Assembly (NCBI RefSeq): GCF_902500225.1
Contig: NZ_LR722648.1
Location: 203,676-267,675 of the forward strand
Source of the DNA: Buttiauxella massiliensis
GTDB taxonomy: Bacteria; Pseudomonadota; Gammaproteobacteria; Enterobacterales; Enterobacteriaceae
Direction: 5' to 3'
DNA: 64,000 bases
The translations under genes and the position numbers were made by a program. Positions within the stretch are counted from its first letter, which is position 1; each line of letters starts with the position of its first letter. Below, piece by piece: positions 23,048 to 33,472 of the stretch. A model generated the notes under the pieces. The model ran no database searches and was not told where the DNA came from. It worked only from the letters and a program-made list of their open reading frames with translations.

Positions 23048-25321
23048 TTAGTGCGCCGTTTCCGGTTTATGCTTCTGCGCACTATGGAAATTATAAATCA
23101 GTTTCTGATTATCTTTATCCAGCGCTACCGTCACCTGTCCCCCATCCACCAGTGAACCAAATAACAGTTCGTTAGCGAGTGGTTTTTTCAGGTTGTCCTG
23201 AATAACACGTGTCATTGGACGAGCGCCCATTGCACGGTCATAGCCTTTTTCTGCCAGCCAATCGCGGGCTTCCTGGCTCACTTCCAGAGACACACCTTTC
23301 TGATCCAGCTGCACCTGGAGTTCGACGATAAACTTGTCGACAACCTGATGAATCACATCTGTAGACAGATGGTTGAACCAAATAATGTTGTCCAGACGGT
23401 TGCGGAATTCTGGAGTAAAGATCTTCTTGATCTCTTCCATGGCATCGGTGCTGTTGTCCTGACGAATCAGGCCAATAGACTTACGCTCAGTTTCACGCAC
23501 ACCGGCGTTGGTGGTCATCACCAGAATTACGTTACGGAAATCAGCTTTGCGCCCATTATTATCGGTCAACGTACCGTTATCCATCACCTGCAATAACAAG
23601 TTAAAGACATCCGGGTGCGCCTTTTCGATTTCATCAAGCAGCAGCACGGAGTGAGGATGTTTAATGACCGCATCCGTCAACAGGCCTCCCTGGTCGAAAC
23701 CAACGTATCCTGGAGGTGCGCCAATCAAACGGCTCACCGTGTGGCGTTCCATGTATTCCGACATATCGAAGCGCAACAGCTCAATACCCAGTGATTTCGC
23801 CAATTGAACAGTGACTTCTGTTTTACCCACGCCCGTAGGGCCGGCAAACAGGAATGAACCCACCGGCTTATGATCATGCCCTAAACCGGCACGGCTCATT
23901 TTGATGGCTTCGGTTAACGCCTCAATGGCTTTATCCTGGCCAAACACCAGCATTTTCAGGCGATCATCAAGGCTGCGAAGCGTATCGCGGTCGCTTGCTG
24001 AAACACTTTTCTCCGGGATACGCGCAATACGCGCAACCACGGTTTCGATGTCAGAGACATTGACCGTTTTCTTACGCTTGCTCACCGGCATCAGGCGGCT
24101 ACGAGCACCCGCTTCGTCGATAACGTCAATGGCTTTATCTGGCAAGTGGCGATCGTTGATATATTTCACCGCCAACTCCACCGCTGCACGAATCGCTTTC
24201 GCGGTGTAACGCACGTCGTGGTGCGCTTCGTACTTCGGTTTCAGGCCGTTAATAATCTGAACGGTTTCTTCAACGCTTGGCTCAGTAATATCAATTTTCT
24301 GGAAGCGACGCGCCAAAGCACGGTCTTTCTCAAAGATATTGCTGAATTCCTGGTAAGTGGTTGAACCGATAACACGAATCTTGCCACTTGAGAGCAGCGG
24401 CTTAATCAGGTTTGCGGCATCAACTTGCCCACCCGATGCAGCGCCCGCACCGATGATGGTATGAATTTCATCAATAAACAGGATGCTGTTCTGATCCTGC
24501 TCAAGCTGTTTAAGCAGCGCTTTGAAACGTTTTTCAAAGTCACCACGGTATTTCGTGCCCGCCAGCAGCGAACCGATATCCAGCGAGTAAATGGTGCAAT
24601 CGGCAATCACTTCCGGAACGTCGCCCTGCACAATACGCCAGGCAAGCCCTTCGGCAATGGCGGTTTTACCGACACCCGATTCACCCACTAAAAGCGGGTT
24701 GTTTTTACGGCGACGGCACAGAACCTGAATGGCACGCTCAAGCTCTTTCTCGCGGCCAATCAGCGGATCGATCCCTCCCACACGTGCAAGCTGGTTGAGA
24801 TTGGTGGTGAAGTTTTCCATACGTTCCTCCCCGCCTGCTTGCTCTTCATTGACCGGATTTTCTGCACCGGGTGCCTGATTAGGTTCGTCTTTACGTGTAC
24901 CGTGAGAGATAAAGTTCACCACATCAAGGCGGCTGACTTCATGTTTACGCAGCAGGTACGCTGCCTGGGATTCCTGCTCGCTAAAGATAGCCACCAGCAC
25001 GTTTGCGCCTGTGACTTCACTGCGACCAGAAGACTGGACGTGGAACACCGCACGTTGCAGCACGCGCTGGAAGCTGAGCGTAGGTTGAGTGTCACGCTCT
25101 TCTTCACTGGCTGGCAGAACCGGTGTGGTTTGTTCGATGAAGGCCTCGAGTTCCTGTCGCAGCGCCACCAGATCTACGCTACACGCTTCCAGCGCTTCAC
25201 GAGCCGATGGGTTACTGAGCAAAGCCAGTAACAGATGCTCGACAGTCATAAACTCATGTCGGTGCTCGCGCGCTCTGGCGAAAGCCATGTTTAAACTGAG
25301 TTCCAGTTCTTGATTGAGCAT
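23048..25321 (-). CDS. clpA: ATP-dependent Clp protease ATP-binding subunit ClpA
   Basis: An AAA+ unfoldase that feeds substrates to ClpP, with ClpS as adaptor for N-end rule proteins. The 757-residue protein has an N-terminal double Clp domain (about 1-145) that binds ClpS, a linker, then two AAA+ modules with Walker A motifs GESGVGKT and GPTGVGKT. The IGF-type ClpP-contact loop region (KSIGLIRQ) lies in the second module. I chose the ATG at 25321 rather than the upstream in-frame start, because GGGGGAGG lies before it and the protein then begins [10 protein letters not shown] as in E. coli. An internal start at Met168 gives a shorter form. clpS is 27 bases upstream. Confidence 0.97.
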   Translation of the reverse strand: MLNQELELSLNMAFARAREHRHEFMTVEHLLLALLSNPSAREALEACSVDLVALRQELEAFIEQTTPVLPASEEERDTQPTLSFQRVLQRAVFHVQSSGRSEVTGANVLVAIFSEQESQAAYLLRKHEVSRLDVVNFISHGTRKDEPNQAPGAENPVNEEQAGGEERMENFTTNLNQLARVGGIDPLIGREKELERAIQVLCRRRKNNPLLVGESGVGKTAIAEGLAWRIVQGDVPEVIADCTIYSLDIGSLLAGTKYRGDFEKRFKALLKQLEQDQNSILFIDEIHTIIGAGAASGGQVDAANLIKPLLSSGKIRVIGSTTYQEFSNIFEKDRALARRFQKIDITEPSVEETVQIINGLKPKYEAHHDVRYTAKAIRAAVELAVKYINDRHLPDKAIDVIDEAGARSRLMPVSKRKKTVNVSDIETVVARIARIPEKSVSASDRDTLRSLDDRLKMLVFGQDKAIEALTEAIKMSRAGLGHDHKPVGSFLFAGPTGVGKTEVTVQLAKSLGIELLRFDMSEYMERHTVSRLIGAPPGYVGFDQGGLLTDAVIKHPHSVLLLDEIEKAHPDVFNLLLQVMDNGTLTDNNGRKADFRNVILVMTTNAGVRETERKSIGLIRQDNSTDAMEEIKKIFTPEFRNRLDNIIWFNHLSTDVIHQVVDKFIVELQVQLDQKGVSLEVSQEARDWLAEKGYDRAMGARPMTRVIQDNLKKPLANELLFGSLVDGGQVTVALDKDNQKLIYNFHSAQKHKPETAH
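24820..24832 (-). promoter_or_regulatory. clpA: Internal ribosome binding site and start for short ClpA (ClpA84-type)
   Basis: GGGGAGGAACGTATG lies inside clpA: a near-perfect Shine-Dalgarno sequence six bases before the Met168 codon at 24820. In E. coli an internal start at Met169 is known to yield a truncated ClpA that lacks the N-domain and modulates ClpA activity. The strength of the site here suggests the same dual initiation. Confidence 0.65.
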
Positions 25322-25348
25322 AGGCACCTCCCCCAAATTTTGCCTTCT

Positions 25349-25669
25349 TCAGGCTTTTTCTAGCGTACACAGCAGCGGATGCTCATGCTCCCTTGCATAC
25401 TGGTTCACTAACGCGACTTTGGTTTCCGCTACTTCTGCAGTAAAAATGCCACAGATAGCTTTACCCTGATAGTGCACAGTGAGCATCAATTGCGTCGCAC
25501 GTTCTACATCATAAGAAAAGAACTTTTGCAGCACGTCAATAACAAATTCCATCGGCGTGTAGTCATCGTTCATTAACATTACTTTATACATCGACGGTGG
25601 TTTTAGCGCTTCGCGCAATTTATCACCCACCAGTTGGTCGAAATCCAACCAATCGTTCGTCTTACCCAT
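25349..25669 (-). CDS. clpS: ATP-dependent Clp protease adapter protein ClpS
   Basis: The adaptor that recognises N-terminal Phe, Leu, Trp or Tyr and hands the protein to ClpA; cytosolic. The 106-residue protein has a short flexible N-terminal tail and a compact core containing the conserved [15 protein letters not shown] segment that forms the N-degron pocket, and the [20 protein letters not shown] stretch. It is transcribed with clpA, and divergent from cspD. Confidence 0.97.
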   Translation of the reverse strand: MGKTNDWLDFDQLVGDKLREALKPPSMYKVMLMNDDYTPMEFVIDVLQKFFSYDVERATQLMLTVHYQGKAICGIFTAEVAETKVALVNQYAREHEHPLLCTLEKA

Positions 25670-25796
25670 TGCAAATCGTCATCATGTTAAATCGCCCGTT
25701 ATCATTAAGGCGAAGCCCATAGGTTGAGTGTAATACGCTTTCAGTTAACGTGACTCATTGAGTTCAAACGTGACAACTTTTAGCTATAGAGAGCTC

Positions 25797-25812
25797 TGTC
25801 ACATTAATCACA
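25797..25812. promoter_or_regulatory. CRP-like site between clpS and cspD
   Basis: TGTCA-CATTAA-TCACA differs at one base from the core CRP palindrome TGTGA-N6-TCACA. It is centred about 100 bases upstream of the predicted cspD start point. Positive control of cspD by CRP has been reported in E. coli, as far as I recall. Confidence 0.4.
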
Positions 25813-25871
25813 ATAGCGTTAACTGCTTCAAATTTTTGATTCATTTTCAATCGGTCCCCCCCGTGCAACGC

Positions 25872-25899
25872 TTGACGACATGGTTAAATTATCTACATT
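25872..25899 (+). promoter_or_regulatory. Candidate sigma70 promoter of cspD
   Basis: TTGACG and TACATT are separated by 16 bases, about 95 bases upstream of the cspD ATG, leaving a leader of roughly 85 bases. Confidence 0.45.
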
Positions 25900-25992
25900 G
25901 TACAAGCGTGAGTTGGCGAGGTTTTGAACAGCCCGCCCTCACCCACCGGTTCATTCCATCTCACTTATAAGATTTTCGAAGGATGTAGAAGC

Positions 25993-26217
25993 ATGGAAAC
26001 GGGTACAGTTAAATGGTTCAATAACGCCAAAGGGTTTGGTTTTATCTGCCCTGAAGGCGGTGGCGAAGATATCTTCGCTCATTACTCCACCATTAAGATG
26101 GATGGTTACAGAACGCTTAAAGCCGGGCAAACAGTCAGGTTTGATGTACATCAGGGGCCAAAAGGCAATCACGCTAGCTTGATTGTACCTCTGGAACTCG
26201 AAGCTGCGGTCGCCTGA
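25993..26217 (+). CDS. cspD: Cold-shock-like protein CspD
   Basis: A single-stranded nucleic acid-binding protein that inhibits replication and is induced in stationary phase and starvation, not by cold. The 74-residue protein is one cold-shock domain with both RNA-binding motifs (KGFGFI and DIFAHY). The open frame begins earlier (25924), but I chose the ATG at 25993, preceded by GAAGGATG, because it starts the domain (METGTVKWF) at the usual length. It is followed by a terminator and convergent macB. Confidence 0.96.
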   Translation: METGTVKWFNNAKGFGFICPEGGGEDIFAHYSTIKMDGYRTLKAGQTVRFDVHQGPKGNHASLIVPLELEAAVA

Positions 26218-26248
26218 CCTTTTGTTTCATTGTGTACATCCCCCAGTC

Positions 26249-26280
26249 AAAATGCCAGCCCGCAAGCTGGCATTTTTATT
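26249..26280. terminator. Bidirectional terminator between cspD and macB
   Basis: AAAATGCCAGC and GCTGGCATTTTT pair around a short loop, with A and T tracts on both sides, in the convergent gap. Confidence 0.87.
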
Positions 26281-26317
26281 TCGGGTCTATAACCAATCGT
26301 CATATCTCAGATTAAAA

Positions 26318-28264
26318 TTATTCACGCGCCAGCGCATCAATCGGGTTCAATCTTGCGGCATTTCTCGCTGGCAGCCAGCCAAAAATAATTCCCGTCGCAG
26401 TCGAACAGGCAAATGCGGTTAACAATGCCATCGGCGAGAAACCAATTTCCCAGCCCGGTAAAACCAGTTGCAGCGTGAAGGCAATCAGCAGAGATAACGA
26501 AATCCCCAACGCGCCTCCTACCAGGCACACCAGCACAGCCTCAATCAAAAACTGCTGCAATACATCACTGGCTCGTGCGCCAACTGCCATGCGAATGCCA
26601 ATTTCTTTGGTGCGCTCGGTTACCGACACCAGCATGATATTCATCACGCCAATACCGCCTACCAATAACGAAATGACCGCCACCAAAGTCAGGAACATCT
26701 GCAGAGTACGTGTAGTCTTTTCTGCCGTTTTCAACAGTCCGTCCATATTGTAGGTGAAGAAATCTTTCTTACCGTGACGTAACTGCAACAAACGGTTGAG
26801 CTGCTGCTCTGCCTCGTGACTGTTGTAGCCTTCGTTGACGCGCACAGTGATGGAGTTCAGCCAGCTTTGCCCCATCACTCGCCCAGCCATGGTGTTATAC
26901 GGCAGCCAGACTCGCAAAATTTTACTGCTGCCGAACATCGACTGCTTCTCTTGCGCCACACCGATTACTGTCGCAGGCATATTCCCCACCAGCACAATCT
27001 CACCCACTACATTGGCTTTATTCGGAAACAATTGCCGTTTGGTGTTGCTGTCCAGCACCACCACCTGTGCGCGCCCTGCCAGCTGCTCTTCGTTAAAGGT
27101 ATTCCCTTCGCTAAAGGTCATGCCATAGACGTTAAAATACTGGCTGCTGACACCGTTCACGCTGGCGGCCGCATCAACATTGCCATAACGTAAACGTAAG
27201 TTGCTTGAAAGCGCAGGTGTGGCTGACCTGACCCACGGTTGCTGGCTTATTGCTGCCAGGTCATCGTATTTCAGCGCCTGCTGGTACTGCGGGTCATCGT
27301 CGCCAAAATCTTTACCTGGATAGATATCAATCGTATTGGTACCTATCGAGCGAATATCCTGCAACACCATCTGTTTTGCTGCATCACCGACAATGACTAT
27401 CGATACCACCGAAGCAATACCGATAATGATCCCAAGCATGGTTAACAGAGTGCGCATTTTATTCGCCGCCAGCGCCAGCCAGGCCATGGTAAATGCTTCG
27501 CGGAAACTGCTAAGTGTTTGCTGAAATGCCGAGTTTGCGGGCTGTGGTTTCACCTCTTTCGGTGCACCAGTCTGTTGAATAACAGAAGGAGGATTACTGA
27601 TAATCTCACCATCGTGAATCTCGATAACACGCTGCGCCTGCGCGGCAATGGAAGGATCGTGCGTCACAATAATGACAGTATGCCCCTGCTCACGCAGTTG
27701 CTTGAGTGTTGCCATCACCTCTTCGCCAGAGTGGCTATCCAGCGCGCCAGTTGGCTCATCAGCAAGAATGACCTGCCCACCATTCATCAGAGCGCGAGCG
27801 ATACTGACGCGCTGCTGCTGCCCGCCGGAAAGCTGTGAAGGCAAGTAGTCGACGCGCTCAGCGAGCCCCAGGCGCATCAACAACGCTCGTGCACGTTGCT
27901 GGCGGTAAACACGCGCCGTACCGGCATACACCGCTGGCACTTCCACGTTTTGGGTCGCGTTCAGATGCGAGAGCAAATGGTAGCGCTGGAAGATAAAACC
28001 AAAGTGCTCACGGCGTAACGTCGCAAGTGCATCGCTGTCCAGGAGTGCCGTGTCCTGGCCGGCCACTTTGTAACTACCGCTGCTGGGTTTATCCAGACAG
28101 CCAAGAATGTTCATCAGCGTGGATTTACCAGAACCTGACGCCCCGACAATCGCCACCATCTCACCGGCTTCAATCGTGATATTGATGCCTTTAAGCACTT
28201 CAACTTGTTCGTCTCCCGACGGATAGCTACGGCGAATATCCCGTAGCTCAAGCAGTGCTGTCAT
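26318..28264 (-). CDS. macB: Macrolide export ATP-binding/permease protein MacB
   Basis: An inner-membrane ABC transporter that works with MacA and TolC to expel macrolides and enterotoxin-like or lipopeptide substrates. The 648-residue protein has an N-terminal ATPase domain (Walker [10 protein letters not shown], signature LSGGQQQR, Walker [13 protein letters not shown]). A membrane helix near residue 275, a large periplasmic domain and three C-terminal helices (with [10 protein letters not shown] between the second and third) follow. Its ATG overlaps the macA stop by four bases (ATGA). Confidence 0.97.
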   Translation of the reverse strand: MTALLELRDIRRSYPSGDEQVEVLKGINITIEAGEMVAIVGASGSGKSTLMNILGCLDKPSSGSYKVAGQDTALLDSDALATLRREHFGFIFQRYHLLSHLNATQNVEVPAVYAGTARVYRQQRARALLMRLGLAERVDYLPSQLSGGQQQRVSIARALMNGGQVILADEPTGALDSHSGEEVMATLKQLREQGHTVIIVTHDPSIAAQAQRVIEIHDGEIISNPPSVIQQTGAPKEVKPQPANSAFQQTLSSFREAFTMAWLALAANKMRTLLTMLGIIIGIASVVSIVIVGDAAKQMVLQDIRSIGTNTIDIYPGKDFGDDDPQYQQALKYDDLAAISQQPWVRSATPALSSNLRLRYGNVDAAASVNGVSSQYFNVYGMTFSEGNTFNEEQLAGRAQVVVLDSNTKRQLFPNKANVVGEIVLVGNMPATVIGVAQEKQSMFGSSKILRVWLPYNTMAGRVMGQSWLNSITVRVNEGYNSHEAEQQLNRLLQLRHGKKDFFTYNMDGLLKTAEKTTRTLQMFLTLVAVISLLVGGIGVMNIMLVSVTERTKEIGIRMAVGARASDVLQQFLIEAVLVCLVGGALGISLSLLIAFTLQLVLPGWEIGFSPMALLTAFACSTATGIIFGWLPARNAARLNPIDALARE

Positions 28265-29376
28265 GGCGCACTCCCGGCGGTGCTTTTGCCAGTCACCACT
28301 TCTTCACCTTCGGTGAGGCCAGTGGCAACTTGCGCCTGGGTGTCATTACGCATACCGATAGTAATTTCGCGGTCACGGGTTTCACCGTTGCGTAAAACCG
28401 AAACTTTATAGCGGTTATCACCGACCGGCTCGCCCAGAGCGGCAAGCGGTATGGTTAACACGTCTTTCACGCCACCAAGCTGAATATGTACCTGCGCTGT
28501 CATTTCCAGACGCAACACGCCTTTCGGGTTCGGGACTTCGAAACGGGCGTTATAGAAGATCGCGTCGTTGACCTTAACCGGCGTCGGCAGAATATCAATG
28601 AGCACGCCTTCATAACGCGTCAATGGATCACCGAGCACCGTGAACCAGGCTTTTTGACCAGGTTTTAGGTGAATCACGTCCGCTTCAGAAACCTGCGCCT
28701 TCACTAACATGGTCCCGAGATCAGCAAGTGTCAGAATGTTCGGTGCTTGCTGAGCCGCAATCACCGTCTGGCCTTGTTTGGTGGTGATTTCCGTCACTTC
28801 ACCTGCCATCGGTGCCACAATCTGCGTGTAATCAAGGTTAGTTTTTGCCGTATCTAATGAGGCCTGATTACGTTTAATTTGCGCGTCAATAGTGCCAATT
28901 TGCGCCTGCCTGACTTCCAGATCGGTCACTGCGGTATCCAGATCTTGCTGTGATATTGCCTGCGTTTTGGCCAGCGCCCGCTGGCGGTTTAACGTCACTT
29001 GCGCAAGTTTGGACTGTGCCACAGCCTGGCGCCGCTGAGCACGCAACTCCATTAATGTCGCTTCCACTTCTTTAATCTGGTTTTGTGCTTGTTCGGGATC
29101 GATAACCCCCAACAGCTGATCTTTCTTCACTTTATCGCCGATGTTTACCGACAACGTTTTTAGCTGCCCGCTGACCTGGGCACCCACGTCAACTTTACGC
29201 AAAGCATCGAGTTTACCCGTCGCTAGCACCGTTTGTTGCAGCTCGCCTTTACGCACAATCATGGTCTGATAAACCGGCGCTGGCGCATTCAGAAACTTCC
29301 AGAGCCAAATGACGAACAGCAATACCAACAGGCCCAGAAGCCAATAACGTTTTTTTATTTTTCCCTTGAATCTCAT
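28261..29376 (-). CDS. macA: Macrolide export periplasmic adaptor MacA
   Basis: A membrane fusion protein that links MacB in the inner membrane to TolC. The 371-residue protein has an N-terminal membrane anchor ([14 protein letters not shown]), a lipoyl/barrel-sandwich half motif ([15 protein letters not shown]), and a long alpha-hairpin coiled coil (about residues 85-170). The second lipoyl half ([16 protein letters not shown]) and beta-barrel domains follow. I chose the ATG at 29376 ([12 protein letters not shown]), which gives the family length; the frame runs on upstream without a better start. It is divergent from ybjX, with a PhoP-like repeat between them. Confidence 0.95.
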   Translation of the reverse strand: MRFKGKIKKRYWLLGLLVLLFVIWLWKFLNAPAPVYQTMIVRKGELQQTVLATGKLDALRKVDVGAQVSGQLKTLSVNIGDKVKKDQLLGVIDPEQAQNQIKEVEATLMELRAQRRQAVAQSKLAQVTLNRQRALAKTQAISQQDLDTAVTDLEVRQAQIGTIDAQIKRNQASLDTAKTNLDYTQIVAPMAGEVTEITTKQGQTVIAAQQAPNILTLADLGTMLVKAQVSEADVIHLKPGQKAWFTVLGDPLTRYEGVLIDILPTPVKVNDAIFYNARFEVPNPKGVLRLEMTAQVHIQLGGVKDVLTIPLAALGEPVGDNRYKVSVLRNGETRDREITIGMRNDTQAQVATGLTEGEEVVTGKSTAGSAP

Positions 29377-29454
29377 AGGTATCCTGCAAACAGACTGGCT
29401 AATTAAATGAAGTCTCAACAAAAACCGCGAGTCTACCGCTCTGTGGCTACTGAT

Positions 29455-29471
29455 TGAACATTCATTGAACT
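29455..29471 (-). promoter_or_regulatory. PhoP-like direct repeat between macA and ybjX
   Basis: TGAACA-TTCAT-TGAACT; read on the minus strand this is AGTTCA-N5-TGTTCA, an 11-base direct repeat close to the PhoP box (T/G)GTTTA-N5-(T/G)GTTTA, with one T-to-C change in each half. VirK/YbjX and macAB are both reported PhoP-regulated in Salmonella. The match is suggestive only. Confidence 0.3.
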
Positions 29472-29517
29472 TAAGAGTGGTGAAATTACACCATTCTTTA
29501 TCAACCAGGTTTCAATC

Positions 29518-30465
29518 ATGTCGCCAATTACCGTAGACGAACTTATTTCAACACCGCAACTTAGTGGATGGCAGCTATTTCTTTGTCTGGCAAAGGGACA
29601 GTGGACGCCTGGTAGCGCGTGGAAAAATCCGGCTTACCGCCGCAAGTTTGTCCTGCGGTCACTGGCAAATCCATGGGCTACGGCACGTTTACTGAGCGAT
29701 TTATCTCATCAGCCCTGGCTTGAAAAACTGCTTAACGTGCAGCCTGGTTTACCCTGCCGAACCCATCGCCCTTATTTAACAACGAATTTTAACCGCAAGG
29801 CTGTGGCGAATGCATTGTCTTTCCACTACAACGAGCTGACCAATGCTCTGCCTGTAACCCTACTACAGCAGCACTTTTCAGAAAAAGGTGCACGCCTGGC
29901 AACCATAACGGGTAAAGATGAATGCTTCTACTACCTGAATTTTTGCGCCATCGCCAATCTCGACAAAGAAGGTGAAGCGACGTTGACCTTCACCCGCCAG
30001 GATGGAATTACGCTTGCTGGATTAACCTTCACTTTGTGCCAGCATCAGGGCCAAAAGACACTGTTTATCGGCGGATTGCAGGGAGCTCAAAGCGACGTAC
30101 CCCATGAATATATCCAGGTCGCCACGAAAGCCTGTCACGGATTGTTCCCAAAACGCCTGGTTCTTGAAGCTGCCTGCCAACTGGCTCGCCATTTAGGAGC
30201 GAAAAAAATCCTTGCGGTCAGCAACAGCTCGCATATCTATCGCTCATGGCGCTATGCGAAAAAGAAGAAAGACAAAATCCATGCTGATTACGATAGCTTC
30301 TGGCAATCAATGAGCGGTGAGTTATTGCCAGAAGGTTTCTTTAGCATGCCTTTAAGCGTGGCTCGCAAACCCCTTGAGGATATCGCCAGCAAAAAACGCG
30401 CTGAGTATCGCCGCCGCTACAATTTGCTCGATGAGATGACAACGCATATTGAGCAGCAGTTTTAA
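29518..30465 (+). CDS. ybjX: VirK/YbjX family protein (DUF535)
   Basis: A 315-residue cytosolic protein of the DUF535 family. The Shigella relative VirK affects surface localisation of IcsA, and the Salmonella relative contributes to resistance to antimicrobial peptides; the biochemical activity is unknown. There is no signal peptide or membrane segment. The middle section (YFNFCAIANLDKEG-like, here YYLNFCAIANLDKEGEATLT) and the basic stretch YAKKKKDKIHADYDSFW, followed by a conserved FFSMPLS, are recognisable. It is divergent from macAB and convergent with ybjD. A few residues shorter than the E. coli protein. Confidence 0.9.
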   Translation: MSPITVDELISTPQLSGWQLFLCLAKGQWTPGSAWKNPAYRRKFVLRSLANPWATARLLSDLSHQPWLEKLLNVQPGLPCRTHRPYLTTNFNRKAVANALSFHYNELTNALPVTLLQQHFSEKGARLATITGKDECFYYLNFCAIANLDKEGEATLTFTRQDGITLAGLTFTLCQHQGQKTLFIGGLQGAQSDVPHEYIQVATKACHGLFPKRLVLEAACQLARHLGAKKILAVSNSSHIYRSWRYAKKKKDKIHADYDSFWQSMSGELLPEGFFSMPLSVARKPLEDIASKKRAEYRRRYNLLDEMTTHIEQQF

Positions 30466-30477
30466 GCAACTGCCGGG

Positions 30478-32133
30478 CTAATCAGCACGGCCACGCGCCA
30501 GCCATAAGACACGTGAGAACATTTTTCGCAACAGCGAAGGCACAGCATCAACACCACGCCTGCCAGCCTCCATCGCCACTTCAATAGCCAGGTCAGGCTT
30601 AGAAGAACGGTGGATGGCTTTTACAATAATGCGCCGCATATTCATCGGCACATTTTCGGGAAGCTGTGCCACACGGTGGAAAACATCTGCAAACCCCTGA
30701 CGATACATGAAATGCTCCATGTCCATCGCAGGCAATGTCGTCAGATGGTCGCGTTCCTGATCGCGGTCATTTTCCAGAATGCCGCGCACCACAGACGCAT
30801 ATTTTTTGCCCGCTTCATCGCCATCAACCAGCACATGCCATTCAATACCCATGCGCCTCGCAAATTTTATCAAGGGGCGTAGACCAGACTGTGCAAACTC
30901 TATGACCTTCACCCCTTCGGCGTCAAAATGGTGCCCACACTGGCGCGCCAGTTCGTTCATCACCCACACCTCTGTTTCCCCTTCGACTAACAACCAGCAG
31001 CGAGCAAACAGTGATGATGCCCGATTAAAGCGGATGTGAAACGCAATGCGACGGCTATCTTCAGCATTCATCCCGCCAGGACCGAGCCGCCATGCAGCAA
31101 CTTTCGAAGATTCACGCACCAGACGACAGACATTCTCAACCGGGGTGAGTGATAACAATTCACCGGAATTGGTGGTGGTGATTTTTTGTAGCGGTAGCAG
31201 ATTTAATAAATGCCAGGCCACTGACAACATAATAGGGTGTAGCCGCGTTTCCGGATCTTCCACCAGCAACAGGGGGCGCGCGTCTTTATCCAGCGCTACG
31301 GTTCCTTTTGCTTGCAGAAGTGTTGAAAACATTCCCAGTAAGATCATGCGGTGAGCACGACTATTGGGTTTGTCTATCATGCGGTTGATGACATCCAGAT
31401 AACGCCAGCTTCGTTGCTCATCGTGCGAGCGACGTCGTAACAGCCGCTGATGCGCAACAGCACCCTGCTCAGAAAAATAGTGTTCAAGCAATTGCACCAT
31501 GGCCGACAGCCCCTGGCGCAACTGTGAATCTGTGAGATTTTGCGGGCGAGAAACCAGTTCACGCGCGAGGAAATCAAGCTGACGGGCCGTCATCTCAGTT
31601 TCTGGCATTACCGGGATGCTATCGTTGCGCAGGCGGCGCATAAATCGCGCATCACGTAAGCGTAACACGGGGTTGAGACGGATAATTTGCCTGGCAAGCG
31701 TATCAATATCATCAAGCTCAACGGAGTGACCGTTGTTATCAAGGAAGCTGCGTAGCGTCAGAATTGTGCCATCGTCCGCAAGCTCACCGACCAGACGATA
31801 CATGATGCGATGGAAGCCATCATTCCCTTCCACCCATACAGGCGACAGTGAGCGGTAACGCCGCCCGAGATGATGGCCAGGTGCTGTTTCCCGAAAGGTC
31901 AGCACAATGTGTAGATGGTGCTCCCGGCCTTGTAGATCGCCCGGAGGGAAGTAGAAATCGTCACGACCGAAGTGATAGAGAGTTTCGTGCGGTGACAGCA
32001 ACAAAGTGAGCGCATCCAGCAAGCTGGATTTACCCCATGCGTTTTCGCCAATCAAAACGTTATTTTGCTCAAGCATTAACGATAGACGGTTAATACCCCT
32101 GAATCCGACAATTTCTACACGCTCGAGAAACAT
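30478..32133 (-). CDS. ybjD: OLD-family ATP-dependent endonuclease-like protein YbjD (AAA ATPase + TOPRIM)
   Basis: A 551-residue cytosolic protein with an SMC/RecF-like ATPase half and a TOPRIM nuclease half, the build of OLD-family nucleases. Walker A is at residues 29-37 (GENAWGKSS), after the characteristic start EIVGFRGINRLSLML. Walker B region is LLLVEDPETRLHP, near residue 290. The TOPRIM part has LLVEGETEVWV (about 380) and the acidic LVDGDEAGKKY (about 435). The function is not established; relatives are found in phage defence (Gabija GajA) and in DNA repair. No UvrD-like partner gene is adjacent, so it looks like the solitary chromosomal version. Confidence 0.92.
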   Translation of the reverse strand: MFLERVEIVGFRGINRLSLMLEQNNVLIGENAWGKSSLLDALTLLLSPHETLYHFGRDDFYFPPGDLQGREHHLHIVLTFRETAPGHHLGRRYRSLSPVWVEGNDGFHRIMYRLVGELADDGTILTLRSFLDNNGHSVELDDIDTLARQIIRLNPVLRLRDARFMRRLRNDSIPVMPETEMTARQLDFLARELVSRPQNLTDSQLRQGLSAMVQLLEHYFSEQGAVAHQRLLRRRSHDEQRSWRYLDVINRMIDKPNSRAHRMILLGMFSTLLQAKGTVALDKDARPLLLVEDPETRLHPIMLSVAWHLLNLLPLQKITTTNSGELLSLTPVENVCRLVRESSKVAAWRLGPGGMNAEDSRRIAFHIRFNRASSLFARCWLLVEGETEVWVMNELARQCGHHFDAEGVKVIEFAQSGLRPLIKFARRMGIEWHVLVDGDEAGKKYASVVRGILENDRDQERDHLTTLPAMDMEHFMYRQGFADVFHRVAQLPENVPMNMRRIIVKAIHRSSKPDLAIEVAMEAGRRGVDAVPSLLRKMFSRVLWLARGRAD

Positions 32134-32606
32134 AATCCCTCCAGATTGGTTAATGCTTTCCTTTAGCTACACGCCACAGCCTGCATAGCTCGAGTATATA
32201 CCTTTCCCCCTCTGGCGGCAGGTTAGCCCGTCGAGTTATTTGTGGCGTAGCAGGATAGTATTAATTTTGCCATTTTTATTCGTTCCAAAAATAAACAAAT
32301 AATTTTATTGCTATCACTTGTAATTCCACCAACTGATAAAAAGTGCGTTTAATACAAGACAATTCTTACTTTATTAAAAACTCTTCTATACTTCCAACGT
32401 GTTTATTCTTGATAGGAATGCCATCTCATTGCCCTAAATCAATTTTTTAGGATTTTATAGTGTGGCTCTAACTAAGTGAACTCATTAACATTGCTGCTCT
32501 TTTATTATTTACGTTACGTCTTAAACGGTTGTAACAAACAATAATCGGGTAGATGCCTTTATTTACATCACCCGGGATTCACTGTTTTTGAAATGCAGAG
32601 GTGGTT
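32134..32606. other. ybjD-aqpZ divergent intergenic region (473 bases without a gene)
   Basis: An AT-rich region with the two divergent promoters. A weak hairpin (CCTAAA...TTTAGG, 32433-32451) is the only structure I see. There is no convincing open frame or recognisable small RNA. Confidence 0.5.
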
Positions 32607-33302
32607 ATGTTTAGGAAATTAGCGGCAGAATTCTTTGGCACATTCTGGTTGGTATTTGGTGGTTGTGGGAGTGCAGTGTTGGCAGCGGCATATCCTGAGT
32701 TAGGGATTGGTTTTGTCGGTGTGGCATTAGCATTTGGTTTAACTGTATTAACTATGGCCTATGCAGTTGGTCATATTTCCGGCGGTCACTTTAACCCAGC
32801 AGTCACTCTGGGCTTGTGGGCTGGCGGACGTTTCCCAGCTAAAGATGTTATTGGTTATATTGTGGCGCAAGTGATTGGCGGTATTGTTGCAGCCGGTATT
32901 CTTTATTTAGTTGCCAGCGGCAAAAGTGGCTTTGATGCAGCAGCAAGCGGTTTTGCGTCTAATGGTTATGGTGAACATTCACCAGACCATTACTCCATGT
33001 TGTCAGCAATCATTATTGAAATCGTCTTAACCTGCGGCTTCTTGATTGTGATCCATGGGGCAACCGATAAGTTTGCACCAGCGGGCTTTGCACCTATTGC
33101 TATCGGCCTTGCGTTAACCTTGATTCACCTGATTAGCATCCCAGTCACCAATACCTCTGTGAACCCAGCACGTAGTACTGCCGTTGCTATCTTCCAGGGC
33201 GGTTGGGCATTACAGCAATTGTGGCTGTTCTGGGTAATGCCAATTATTGGCGGTATCCTGGGTGGTGTTATCTACCGGACATTGCTGGAAAAACGTAACT
33301 AA
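32607..33302 (+). CDS. aqpZ: Aquaporin Z
   Basis: A water channel of the inner membrane. The 231-residue protein has six membrane helices and both pore motifs: NPA at residues 63-65 (HFNPAVT) and NPAR in SVNPARST near 186-189. The selectivity-filter residues of a strict aquaporin are visible (Phe43, the His of LIHLISIP, and Arg of NPAR), which argues against a glycerol facilitator. The ATG at 32607 is preceded by AGAGGTGG; a GTG two codons earlier is less likely. An imperfect hairpin follows, then lysO. Confidence 0.97.
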   Translation: MFRKLAAEFFGTFWLVFGGCGSAVLAAAYPELGIGFVGVALAFGLTVLTMAYAVGHISGGHFNPAVTLGLWAGGRFPAKDVIGYIVAQVIGGIVAAGILYLVASGKSGFDAAASGFASNGYGEHSPDHYSMLSAIIIEIVLTCGFLIVIHGATDKFAPAGFAPIAIGLALTLIHLISIPVTNTSVNPARSTAVAIFQGGWALQQLWLFWVMPIIGGILGGVIYRTLLEKRN

Positions 33303-33311
33303 TTTGACTCA

Positions 33312-33344
33312 AGCGTCACCGGCTTCAATTTGGCTGGTGGCGCT
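33312..33344 (+). terminator. Probable terminator after aqpZ
   Basis: AGCGTCACCGGC and GCTGGTGGCGCT pair (with wobble pairs) around a nine-base loop, followed by TATTT. Confidence 0.55.
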
Positions 33345-33472
33345 GTATTTACTTGCCCTGCACCAAATCCTCAACCTGCATAAAAATCCTTTTTTTTCGT
33401 AGCTTTACTCATTCTCTTTCTTTGGGTAGTGTGACATACGTCGTTACTTCTATCGCAAGGATTGTCCGCACC

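Larger units (their letters stand above)
25670..25992. other. clpS-cspD divergent promoter region (323 bases without a gene)
   Basis: Contains a CRP-like site (25797-25812) and a plausible sigma70 promoter for cspD (25872-25899). The rest is AT-rich, with no open frame of note. Confidence 0.55.
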
